Assembly (NCBI GenBank): GCA_052031065.1 | Contig: JBPEXY010000076.1 | Coordinates: 1-17,022 of the forward strand | Origin: JBPEXY01 sp052031065 | Lineage (GTDB): Bacteria; Pseudomonadota; Gammaproteobacteria; Immundisolibacterales; Immundisolibacteraceae | DNA: 17,022 nucleotides | Direction of reading: 5' to 3' | Part shown: positions 1-7,996 of the stretch, piece after piece | Position numbering within the stretch: the first letter of the stretch is position 1 | Layout of the letters: the number at the start of each line of letters is the position of its first letter | Notes under the pieces: generated by a model | Told to the model about the DNA's origin: nothing | What the model saw: the letters and a program-made list of their open reading frames with translations, nothing else | Database searches by the model: none | Position numbers and translations under genes: made by a program

Positions 1-542
1 GTATGGCCGGTGGCAAGCTGGTGATCTACCCGCCCCGTAAAAGCACCTTTAAAAGCCACGAGACCACCATTATTGGCAACACCTGTCTGTACGGTGCAAC
101 TGGTGGCCAGCTCTACGCTTCAGGCATCGCCGGAGAACGTTTCGGGGTGCGCAATTCAGGTGCCCATGCGGTCGTCGAGGGCATCGGTGATCATGGCTGT
201 GAATACATGACCGGCGGGGTGATTACGGTGCTTGGCCCCACCGGCATCAACTTTGGCGCTGGCATGACCGGTGGCTTTGCGTTCGTCTATGAGCCGCAGG
301 AGGACTTCCACAGCAAGCTCAATCCGGAGCTGGTGGAGATTCATCGCCTCGAAGGTGACGAGATGGCACGCTACGCTGCCTTTCTACGCAGCCAGATCAG
401 TGACTTTGTTGAAGCCACAGATAGCGCCTACGGGAAGGAGTTTCTTGCCAGTTTTGCGCAGAAACTGGCGCATTTCTGGCTCGTCAAACCGAAACGCAGC
501 CCACTCGACAAGATGCTTGAGCAGGTGCTCGGGCAGGCGTAA
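1..542 (+). CDS. gltB: Glutamate synthase (GOGAT) large subunit, C-terminal fragment
   Basis: This is the 3' end of the glutamate synthase large subunit gene; the reading frame is open to the left edge, so the true start lies outside the window. GltB makes two glutamates from glutamine and 2-oxoglutarate in ammonia assimilation. The visible ~179 residues are the C-terminal GXGXG right-handed beta-helix domain, seen as a run of glycine-spaced repeats (GATGGQLYASG, GERFGVRNSGAHAVVEG, MTGGVITVLG, FGAGMTGGFAFV), followed by the usual C-terminal tail ending VLGQA. gltD follows after 82 nt on the same strand, the usual GOGAT operon arrangement. The methionine at position 3 is internal, not a start. 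Identification is firm; only the length is unknown. Confidence 0.95.
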   Translation, partial: MAGGKLVIYPPRKSTFKSHETTIIGNTCLYGATGGQLYASGIAGERFGVRNSGAHAVVEGIGDHGCEYMTGGVITVLGPTGINFGAGMTGGFAFVYEPQEDFHSKLNPELVEIHRLEGDEMARYAAFLRSQISDFVEATDSAYGKEFLASFAQKLAHFWLVKPKRSPLDKMLEQVLGQA

Positions 543-624
543 GCTGCGCTTTCCAAAGTCCTGAATTGTTGCCACCAACTCTTTATTCAACACTATTGAT
601 TTCTTCAATGAGCAGATCGTTTTA

Positions 625-2040
625 ATGTCAGCTGCAAAACCGGACAAAAATTTTCAGTTTCTTGATCGTGGCCGAAAGCTTGAAAAACAGAGCGCGGAGC
701 AACGCGTCAGCCACTTCAATGAGATTTACCAGCCGTTTGACGCCGACTCGGCAGCGGAGCAGTCCGGCCGTTGTCTTGGTTGTGGCAACCCTTACTGTGA
801 ATGGCGCTGCCCAGTCCATAATTTCATTCCCGACTGGCTGAAACTGGTCGATGAGGGTCGCCTGCTAGAAGCCGCCGAACTCTCCAACCGCACCAACTCG
901 CTACCCGAAATCTGCGGCCGTATCTGCCCGCAGGACCGGCTCTGCGAAGGTGCCTGCACCCTTAACGACGGCCTCGGCGCGGTGACCATCGGCTCGGTCG
1001 AGAAATACATCACCGATACTGCACTTGATCAGGGCTGGCGCCCCGACCTCAGTGACGTCAAATCCACCGGGAAGAAAGTCGCCATCGTTGGCGCTGGTCC
1101 AGCCGGCCTGGGATGCGCCGACATCCTGATCCGTAACGGTGTCGACGCAGTAGTCTACGACCGTTACGACGAAATCGGCGGACTACTGATGTTTGGTATT
1201 CCCGGATTCAAGCTCGACAAACACATCGTTACCCGTCGCCGCAAACTGCTGGAAGAGATGGGGGTGACCTTTAAGCTCAACACTGAGGTAGGTCGTGACA
1301 TCTCCATGGAGCAACTGTTAGCGGACAACGATGCGGTCTTTCTCGGCATGGGAACCTACAAATTTGTTGATGGCGGCTTCCCCGGCGAATCGCTTCCGGG
1401 CGTCTACCCAGCACTGCCCTACCTGATTGGCAATACCCGCCATCAACTCGGAATGGCTGCCGGCGATGCGCCGTTTGTCGACCTGAGTAACAAGCGGGTA
1501 TTGGTCCTGGGCGGTGGCGACACCGCAATGGACTGTAATCGTACGGCGATCCGTCAGGGTGCTACCAGCGTCTCCTGTGTTTATCGTCGTGACGAGGAAA
1601 ATATGCCCGGTTCCCGCGCGGAACTGGTCAACGCCCGTGAAGAGGGGGTCGAATTCCTCTGGAACCGTCAACCGCTGGAGGTCGTAGGAGATCAGAAAGT
1701 CGAAGGACTGAAAGTGGTTCGTACTGAACTGGGTCCCGCCGACGCCAATGGCCGGCGCACACCCCAACCGGTGCCAGGCAGCGAAGAGGTAATCCCTGCC
1801 GATGCGGTACTGGTGGCCTTTGGTTTTCGTCCCAATCCACCACACTGGTTGGAACAGTTCGGCGTTGAGTTCCACGACGATGGCCGTATCAAGGTAGCGG
1901 CAACTGGCAGTGTCGGCCGTACCAGCAATCCGAAAATATACGCTGGTGGTGACATGTCCCGCGGTTCAGACCTGGTGGTTACTGCAGTTTATGATGGCCG
2001 TAATGCCGCCTACGCGTTTCTCGATGACATGGATCTGTAG
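625..2040 (+). CDS. gltD: Glutamate synthase small (beta) subunit
   Basis: A 471-aa protein, full length for the family. It oxidises NADPH and passes electrons through FAD and Fe-S clusters to GltB. Two cysteine groups near the N-terminus (C50, C53, C58, C62 and C97, C101, C107, C111) match the ligands for the [4Fe-4S] clusters. A first dinucleotide-binding motif, VAIVGAGPAGLG (about residues 152-163), binds FAD, and a second, VLGGGDTAMDC (about 294-304), fits the NADPH site. The C-terminal stretch with YAGGDMSRGSDLVV closes the FAD fold. The ATG at 625 is preceded only by a weak ribosome site; an ATG at 608 meets a stop within five codons. It sits 82 nt after gltB and only 3 nt before hemE, so the three genes are probably co-transcribed. 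Confidence 0.95.
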   Translation: MSAAKPDKNFQFLDRGRKLEKQSAEQRVSHFNEIYQPFDADSAAEQSGRCLGCGNPYCEWRCPVHNFIPDWLKLVDEGRLLEAAELSNRTNSLPEICGRICPQDRLCEGACTLNDGLGAVTIGSVEKYITDTALDQGWRPDLSDVKSTGKKVAIVGAGPAGLGCADILIRNGVDAVVYDRYDEIGGLLMFGIPGFKLDKHIVTRRRKLLEEMGVTFKLNTEVGRDISMEQLLADNDAVFLGMGTYKFVDGGFPGESLPGVYPALPYLIGNTRHQLGMAAGDAPFVDLSNKRVLVLGGGDTAMDCNRTAIRQGATSVSCVYRRDEENMPGSRAELVNAREEGVEFLWNRQPLEVVGDQKVEGLKVVRTELGPADANGRRTPQPVPGSEEVIPADAVLVAFGFRPNPPHWLEQFGVEFHDDGRIKVAATGSVGRTSNPKIYAGGDMSRGSDLVVTAVYDGRNAAYAFLDDMDL

Positions 2041-2043
2041 CGG

Positions 2044-3102
2044 TTGGCTGAATTGCAAAATGACCGGCTACTGAGAGCAATCCGCCGCCAACCAGTTGAT
2101 CGCACACCGATCTGGTTCATGCGCCAGGCAGGACGCTACCTGCCGGAGTACCGGGCTACACGGGCGAAAGCGGGCGATTTCATCACCCTGATGTCGACGC
2201 CTGATCTGGCCACCGAAGTCACCCTGCAACCACTCAACCGCTATCCACTGGATGCGGCAATACTGTTTTCCGACATCCTGACCGTACCCGACGCCATGGG
2301 CCTGGGACTCTATTTCGCCGAAGGAGAAGGCCCTAAATTCAGCCACCCACTACGTGACGAACAAGCCTGCCGGACGCTTAATACCCCAAACATCAGCGAC
2401 AGCCTGGATTATGTCTACCAGGCGGTGGCGTCGATCAAGCGGGAGCTTAACGGTCGTGTACCGCTAATCGGGTTCTGTGGCAGCCCCTGGACCCTGCTCA
2501 CCTATATGGTTGAAGGGGGAGCGAGCAAGGATTACCTGCATACCAAACAGCTGATCTACAATCGCCCTGATCTCGCCAACGAGGTACTGGAAAAGATTAC
2601 CGCTGCGCTGATCGAGTACCTGTGCAACCAGATTGAGGCCGGGGCCGATACGGTGATGATATTCGACTCCTGGGGCGGGGTGTTATCGACACCGGCGTAC
2701 CAGACCTTCTCACTGCATCCGATGCGCCGCATCGTTGAAGGTCTCTCTGCACGACATCCCCAAACTCCGGTCACCCTGTTCAGCAAAGGTGGGGGTCAAT
2801 GGCTGGGGCAAATCGCCGACAGTGGCTGCCAGATGGTGGGGCTCGACTGGCAAACTGATATTGCGCTGGCGCGAAAAACCGTCGGCGACCGCGTTGCCCT
2901 GCAGGGCAATATGGACCCGACCATCCTTTACGCCAAACCCGAAGTTATTACCCAGGAGGTTGAGCGTATCCTCGGTGGCTACGGCCACGGCAGTGGTCAT
3001 GTGTTCAATCTCGGTCACGGCATCACCCCGGGCGTTGATCCGGAGCATGTCGCAGCGATGATCGAAGCAGTGCAGCAAATCAGCCCTCAATACCACCGCT
3101 GA
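2044..3102 (+). CDS. hemE: Uroporphyrinogen-III decarboxylase
   Basis: A 352-aa cytoplasmic enzyme that removes four carboxyl groups from uroporphyrinogen III to give coproporphyrinogen III in haem biosynthesis. The family signatures are present: RQAGRYLPEY near the N-terminus (about 27-36), the PLDAAILFSDILTVPDAMG block, GFCGSPWTLLTYMVEGG, VMIFDSWGG, LQGNMDPTILYA and the C-terminal FNLGHGI. The predicted start is TTG, giving (M)AELQNDRLL, which lines up with the MTELKNDR start of E. coli HemE; the next ATG is well inside the conserved RQAGRYLP block, so TTG is preferred. The start lies 3 nt after the gltD stop, which suggests translational coupling and an operon with gltBD. Confidence 0.95.
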   Translation: MAELQNDRLLRAIRRQPVDRTPIWFMRQAGRYLPEYRATRAKAGDFITLMSTPDLATEVTLQPLNRYPLDAAILFSDILTVPDAMGLGLYFAEGEGPKFSHPLRDEQACRTLNTPNISDSLDYVYQAVASIKRELNGRVPLIGFCGSPWTLLTYMVEGGASKDYLHTKQLIYNRPDLANEVLEKITAALIEYLCNQIEAGADTVMIFDSWGGVLSTPAYQTFSLHPMRRIVEGLSARHPQTPVTLFSKGGGQWLGQIADSGCQMVGLDWQTDIALARKTVGDRVALQGNMDPTILYAKPEVITQEVERILGGYGHGSGHVFNLGHGITPGVDPEHVAAMIEAVQQISPQYHR

Positions 3103-3163
3103 GCCTGCCGTTGAGCGGCGCTATTTCCACCCATAGCACGCACACAGAAGTACCATAACAGCC

Positions 3164-5326
3164 ATGGACACCATTGCCCGGGTTGCCCTTGATGTCCCGC
3201 TGAGGTCACTTTACGACTACCTTTGCGATAGTGATACAGCGGTTGGCTGCCGGGTCAGGGTACCTTTTGGCCGTAGCACCAGAATTGGCCTGGTCACCGC
3301 GCTGGCCGACCAGAGCGAGCTGCCGGCGGATAAACTCAAACGGGTCATCTCGGTACTCGATCAACAGCCACTGATTAACGCCGAACTCGCCACCCTGTTG
3401 AATTGGGCCAGCCGTTACTATCACCACCCGGTTGGCGAGGTCTGGTTCAGCGCCCTGCCTGGCCGCTTGCGCCAGGGCGAAGCGGCAACGCTGCAACCGC
3501 AGGAACGCTGGCGGTTGACCAGCCTCGGCAAAAACAGCCCTCCGGCGCCACGCGCCGCCAGACAGCTGGCGCTATGGAAATCTCTACAGCAGGCCGCGTG
3601 CAGCGCCCGGCAACTCGACGAACAGTTCGAACAGTGGCGGCCGGCAATGCGCGAGCTGCGCAAGAAAGAGCTGGTTGAAATAGAACACCATTTTGACGAC
3701 TGGTCAGGCCCTGGTGATGAGAACCCGCTGACTCTCAACACTGAACAGCAACGAGCGGTCGAACACATCAGCGCTTCGCTCGGCCAGTTTGGCTGTTTCC
3801 TGCTCGAAGGCGTCACCGGTAGCGGCAAAACTGAAGTCTATCTGCAACTCAGCAAACAGCTCATCAACGCCGGCAAACAGGTATTGCTACTGGTACCGGA
3901 AATTGGTCTCACCAGCCAGACAGTAAACCGGTTTCGCAACCGCTTTGACTGTCCCGTTGTCCTGCTCCACTCTGGACTTTCAGAGCTGCAGCGACAAAAC
4001 GGCTGGCTGCTGGCGGCGAGCGGAGATGCCAAGATTGTCATCGGCACCCGCTCAGCACTATTCACGCCCTTGCGCAACGCGGGAATGATTATCGTCGACG
4101 AGGAGCATGACAGCTCTTACAAACAGCAGGAGGGGTTTCGCTATAACGCCCGTGACCTCGCCGCAGTTCGCGCCCGCGAACTCAGGGTCCCCCTGCTACT
4201 CGGCAGTGCAACGCCGACACTGGAATCATTTCACGCCGCCAGTGGCAACCAGTTTCACCACCTGGTGCTAGCCAAGCGAGCGGGCGGGCAATCAATGCCC
4301 CAACTACGGGTGGTAGACGCCCGCCATCAACGAACCCAGGGACTGCTCTGCGCGGCGCTTCGTGAACGGGTTGAAGAACAGCTCCAGTTGAACCAGCAGG
4401 TGCTGCTGTTTCTAAACCGTCGTGGCTATGCGCCGGTGTTGATCTGCGATGACTGCGGCACCCTGATTGAATGCGAGCGCTGCGACAGCGCCTTCACCTA
4501 TCACCAGCAGCGCAATCTGCTCGCCTGCCACCACTGCGGTAACGAGCGGCCTGTCCCGAGACACTGCCCCGACTGTAACCAGGGCACTCTGATAACTCTC
4601 GGTGCCGGTACCGAGCGGGTCGAGGAGACACTGGCGGAGCTGTTCCCCGACTATCCGGTGCTACGCATTGATCGTGACTCTACACGCCGCAAAGGGGCCT
4701 TTGATGAACAGCTGAAACAGATCAATTCCGGCGAAGCGCGTCTGCTGCTTGGCACCCAGATGCTCGCCAAGGGACACCATTTTCCCCAGGTCACCCTGGT
4801 CGGGATTCTCGACAGTGACCAGTCACTGTTCGCCACTGACTTTCGCGCCATCGAAAAACTTACCCAGCTGATCTATCAGGTTGCCGGCCGTTGCGGGCGT
4901 GGCGAACAACCCGGCGAGGTAGTGATTCAGACCCACCAGCCGCACCACCCCTTGTGGAATCAGCTGCTCACCAGCAGTTACAGCGACCTCGTGCCCGAGT
5001 TGCTTGCCGAACGCCAGCTCACCGCGTTTCCACCCTACAGCTACCTGGCGTTGATTCGCGCTGAAGCACCGAGTCAGGAAACCGCGACCCAGGCACTTGG
5101 CCAGCTGGTGGAAACAGTGCCAACAATACCGAATGTAGAGTGGTGGGGCCCGGTGCGCGCCCCGAAACCAAAACGGGCCGGCCAGTTCCGGGCACAGTTA
5201 CTGCTACAGAGCCAGTCACGCTCGAGGCTACACGAACAGTTGGAGCAGGCTATCAACCTGCTTGAATCACCCGCCATGCGCAAAATCCGCTGGTCGGTAG
5301 ATGTCGACCCGATTGATCTCTATTAA
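3164..5326 (+). CDS. priA: Primosomal protein N' (PriA helicase)
   Basis: A 720-aa superfamily 2 3'-to-5' DNA helicase that reloads the replisome at stalled forks (E. coli PriA is 732 aa). The N-terminal DNA-binding domain (about 1-180) is followed by Walker A GVTGSGKTE (216-224), the DEEH Walker B box (312-315) and motif III LLGSATPT (345-352). An inserted zinc-binding module has eight cysteines in the family pattern (C428, C431, C437, C440, C455, C458, C468, C471). The helicase C-lobe carries LLGTQMLAKGHHFP and YQVAGRCGRG. The start MDTIARVALDVPLRSLYDYL matches the family N-terminus. It lies 61 nt after hemE on the same strand and converges with the next gene to the right. All catalytic motifs are intact. 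Confidence 0.96.
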   Translation: MDTIARVALDVPLRSLYDYLCDSDTAVGCRVRVPFGRSTRIGLVTALADQSELPADKLKRVISVLDQQPLINAELATLLNWASRYYHHPVGEVWFSALPGRLRQGEAATLQPQERWRLTSLGKNSPPAPRAARQLALWKSLQQAACSARQLDEQFEQWRPAMRELRKKELVEIEHHFDDWSGPGDENPLTLNTEQQRAVEHISASLGQFGCFLLEGVTGSGKTEVYLQLSKQLINAGKQVLLLVPEIGLTSQTVNRFRNRFDCPVVLLHSGLSELQRQNGWLLAASGDAKIVIGTRSALFTPLRNAGMIIVDEEHDSSYKQQEGFRYNARDLAAVRARELRVPLLLGSATPTLESFHAASGNQFHHLVLAKRAGGQSMPQLRVVDARHQRTQGLLCAALRERVEEQLQLNQQVLLFLNRRGYAPVLICDDCGTLIECERCDSAFTYHQQRNLLACHHCGNERPVPRHCPDCNQGTLITLGAGTERVEETLAELFPDYPVLRIDRDSTRRKGAFDEQLKQINSGEARLLLGTQMLAKGHHFPQVTLVGILDSDQSLFATDFRAIEKLTQLIYQVAGRCGRGEQPGEVVIQTHQPHHPLWNQLLTSSYSDLVPELLAERQLTAFPPYSYLALIRAEAPSQETATQALGQLVETVPTIPNVEWWGPVRAPKPKRAGQFRAQLLLQSQSRSRLHEQLEQAINLLESPAMRKIRWSVDVDPIDLY

Positions 5327-5474
5327 CCAGGCTATTCGCCTCATCGAGAACATTAAGCGATACCCTAAACCCGCTTCTGGCTCATCACCGCGCTGATCAA
5401 CGGCCTGTCACTCAATTAATACCAGCAGCCCAGCTCTACTGACACTCCCGCCTCTAAATTGACGGCTGGCTAAG

Positions 5475-5514
5475 GGCAAGGGGACTTCGTCGTCTTCAAC
5501 AAAGTCCCCTTGCC
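5475..5514. terminator. 13-bp perfect inverted repeat between convergent genes
   Basis: GGCAAGGGGACTT (5475-5487) is perfectly complementary to AAGTCCCCTTGCC (5502-5514), separated by a 14-nt loop. It lies between the convergent priA (stop 5326) and the CLCA-like gene (stop 5536), where a bidirectional terminator is expected. There is no clear T-tract on either strand, so a factor-independent terminator is not certain. The GGGGACTT/AAGTCCCC arms resemble REP-like palindromes found dispersed in many gammaproteobacterial genomes, which is the main alternative. The rest of the 209-nt gap (5327-5535) shows no gene. Confidence 0.5.
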
Positions 5515-5535
5515 TTCATCTCAAAAGATGAAAAC

Positions 5536-7896
5536 CTAACCAATCGCAGTCGTCGCGTGCCGCCTCTTGCAACACATCATCACGATAATTATCAACAGAA
5601 TCAGTAGTGCAATAATCAGATACAGGAGCCAGACAATCGATTGTTTTTCAGGCTCATCATCCCCGCAAGGCTCGCATTCCGGGTCGACCGGCGGCTGGTC
5701 TTCGGGGGTTGTCTCCACATCTCTTGGATCATGCACGCTCGCTGACACGAGGACCTCCCGCACAAACCTTTTGCTACGAAAGTCCTCATTGCGAACATGG
5801 CCATCCTCTCCTAACCGCCAGTTCTCGATGTCCGCCTTAACCAGGAAGCCGTAGGCTCCTTTTTGTGCGGTATTGGAAAACACCCCGGTGTATATGCCGT
5901 CCCGCGCCATATCATCGCCGTGCCCGGCCGCGTCTCGCCCGGTATCAACGAGTTCAACGGTTTGCCTGGAACCATCCGGAAGCGTCACCTCGGCGGTTAA
6001 ATTTTGCGTTTGGTTGGTAATGGGACCACCAAAACTTTTCGCCACCGCGTAGATATACATTTCCTCGTTCGGTGCGATGCTGTTGTGCCGCAAGTAAGCC
6101 TTAAAGTCATTGATACGGTTATGGGTGTAGGCCCTGGCAACAAAATCACTCTCGGACCTTCCACTCGGGTCGATCACCATTTGCCACTCGCCTGCTTTTG
6201 GATTGGGAAGGCGAACATGCATCCCCTGCGGAATCGGCGTTGTTTGATGGGTGACGCCGTCCGGGTCAACAACGATCATCGACACCTTGGTGGACGAATC
6301 CTGCCAAAGCAGACTAAAACTGACAGACTGCGACCCCTCGTCAACAAAGATGCTGACCGGGTTGTACTGCTGGTCGGAAGCAAAATTCCCATACAATGAA
6401 CTTATTGCCTGATACCCGGTAATACGCTCGTGGAAATCGACAAAAACTTCCGGCATCCGCGCCGCATCTGCCGAATCCGAATAAAACCCATTGGTACCGG
6501 CGCCGATCTCCGCACACTGAGACTGCAGGCCAAGATCACCGCCCGTACAGGTGACGTATACCGGAATCCCCGATGCCAACAGATCATCGATCTTGGCCTG
6601 TAGATCGGCATCCGCGGTCGCCTGGGGAGAGGGTCGATTATTGAGACCATCAGTCATCAGCACGATATAAGTGTTGGCAGTCACTCCACCAGCAGCAACA
6701 ATCATATCCTTGGCTTTTTGCAGGCCATCCCCAATATTGGTCCAGCCACCTGGCGACAAACCACTGACCTCGTTGTTCCAGGCGGCCCGGTTTGCGACCA
6801 AAGGCGCAATGGCAAGGCCTGAATGTCCATCTGCAGGATTGGCGGTGTCAGAGTAGGAGACAATGCCCAGCTCCGTACCATTTTCTGCCGTCGCAATGAA
6901 GTCTCCAGCCGCGACCTGTAACCGCTGCATACGGCTTGGCGATTCGTTATTCATACTGCCCGACTCATCCAGCACCAGCACCACGCGTACGTTATTGGCA
7001 GTAATGACAAAATTGGGGGGATTGACCACCGCACCGTTAGCCTCCGGATCCGGTGCGCCGACCGGCTTCAAAAAGGTGCTGGGCCATGCCCAAACAAGTT
7101 GGTCCCAAACCGAACGATTATTTCGACAGGAAGACTGCTCAGTCACATTGGTTGGATCATGGTCGCCCCCAGAAACATCGGTCAGATCCCCTGGATTGCC
7201 CTGCCCCCAGCACAGTTCCGTGCCGTTACCATCCATTAATCCGGTATTGACCCCGGAAGCGGGAACCGGACAGGAGGCTCCACCATTTAGAGCTCCGCAA
7301 CCGGCGACACGACTCTCGTATTCATCCCTCGCATCAAACACCAGATGACTAAACTCATGGGCAAGAATGGCTCCCTGGTTGGCCGGATCATTGATGTAGT
7401 TGATCGACACGTTCATCGTACCGCCGGTGCGGTAGTGGCCAGAGTTTGCGTTCCACCAGGTGTCATTGGTGCTCGGCTGGACCACCAGATCTGCCTGCGC
7501 GCTACTGATCGCATCGTTGTGAATAGTAACGGTACCGATTTCTGCCTGCCCGTCCGTTACGTCAAACAACACCGCAGACATGCTGGTAATCAACGTTTGA
7601 ATGGAGGTCAACTGGGCACTACTGGCGTTAAACATGACCGCCACCGTGAAATTGAACACATTACGGTCTGCACAGGCCGATCCGGGGCATTCCGAATCCT
7701 GCTTGCAATAAGCTCCAGCATTGGTCCCCGCCAGGCAGATACGGCGAAACACCGGCGCAGGCCGGTTCTCGATTTCCCCCAACGTACTGGCTGCATGCGT
7801 TGCCCCTACCTCGGTGGACAATGCACTAATCAACACCATCCACAGACATAACCAAACAATTTTTATGCGCCCACAAGCTAATGTTCCGGTCCACAT
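5536..7896 (-). CDS. Secreted CLCA-like metalloprotease / von Willebrand A protein, membrane anchored
   Basis: A 786-aa protein with a hydrophobic N-terminal signal (about 11-35). A short Cys-rich segment (C54-C75) leads into a domain with HEFSHLVFDARDEY (180-193); the spacing from HExxH to DEY matches the zinc motif of animal CLCA proteins (HEWAHLRWGVFDEY), so H180, H184 and D191 are likely ligands and E181 catalytic. A von Willebrand A domain follows with a complete metal site: DESGS (310-314), T386 and D416 in LMTDG. A beta-sandwich (about 595-720) contains LVDTG...DDMARDGIYTGVF, like the CLCA C-terminal domain. A membrane helix (about 753-774) and CCKRR come last, predicting anchoring with most of the protein outside the cytoplasm. 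The ATG has an AGGGG-type ribosome site. It is 100 nt downstream of the 704-aa gene and probably co-transcribed. The CLCA-like assignment rests on motif order; substrate and function are unknown. Confidence 0.8.
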   Translation of the reverse strand: MWTGTLACGRIKIVWLCLWMVLISALSTEVGATHAASTLGEIENRPAPVFRRICLAGTNAGAYCKQDSECPGSACADRNVFNFTVAVMFNASSAQLTSIQTLITSMSAVLFDVTDGQAEIGTVTIHNDAISSAQADLVVQPSTNDTWWNANSGHYRTGGTMNVSINYINDPANQGAILAHEFSHLVFDARDEYESRVAGCGALNGGASCPVPASGVNTGLMDGNGTELCWGQGNPGDLTDVSGGDHDPTNVTEQSSCRNNRSVWDQLVWAWPSTFLKPVGAPDPEANGAVVNPPNFVITANNVRVVLVLDESGSMNNESPSRMQRLQVAAGDFIATAENGTELGIVSYSDTANPADGHSGLAIAPLVANRAAWNNEVSGLSPGGWTNIGDGLQKAKDMIVAAGGVTANTYIVLMTDGLNNRPSPQATADADLQAKIDDLLASGIPVYVTCTGGDLGLQSQCAEIGAGTNGFYSDSADAARMPEVFVDFHERITGYQAISSLYGNFASDQQYNPVSIFVDEGSQSVSFSLLWQDSSTKVSMIVVDPDGVTHQTTPIPQGMHVRLPNPKAGEWQMVIDPSGRSESDFVARAYTHNRINDFKAYLRHNSIAPNEEMYIYAVAKSFGGPITNQTQNLTAEVTLPDGSRQTVELVDTGRDAAGHGDDMARDGIYTGVFSNTAQKGAYGFLVKADIENWRLGEDGHVRNEDFRSKRFVREVLVSASVHDPRDVETTPEDQPPVDPECEPCGDDEPEKQSIVWLLYLIIALLILLIIIVMMCCKRRHATTAIG

Positions 7897-7938
7897 TACA
7901 TATTCCCCTGATTAAAATTTTTATTGAGTCTCTTAGAA

Positions 7939-7986
7939 GCCATCCCGCATTCCGTGGGCGGCTCACCGCCCACGGAACCGGATGGC
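7939..7986. terminator. Strong two-part hairpin in the intergenic gap
   Basis: An inner perfect 11-bp stem TCCGTGGGCGG (7951-7961) / CCGCCCACGGA (7966-7976) with a 4-nt loop is enclosed by a second 7-bp stem GCCATCC (7939-7945) / GGATGGC (7980-7986). It fills most of the 100-nt gap between the 704-aa gene and the CLCA-like gene, both on the - strand. No T-tract follows on the - strand, so it may act as a partial terminator, an mRNA-stabilising 3' structure or a processing site that sets different levels of the two proteins. A repeat-family palindrome is also possible. Confidence 0.5.
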
Positions 7987-7996
7987 ACAGCAGTCT

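Noticed and set aside
1318..1875. 185-aa open frame on the - strand inside gltD
   Set aside because: It is fully antisense to a conserved, intact gltD; this is a codon-composition shadow.
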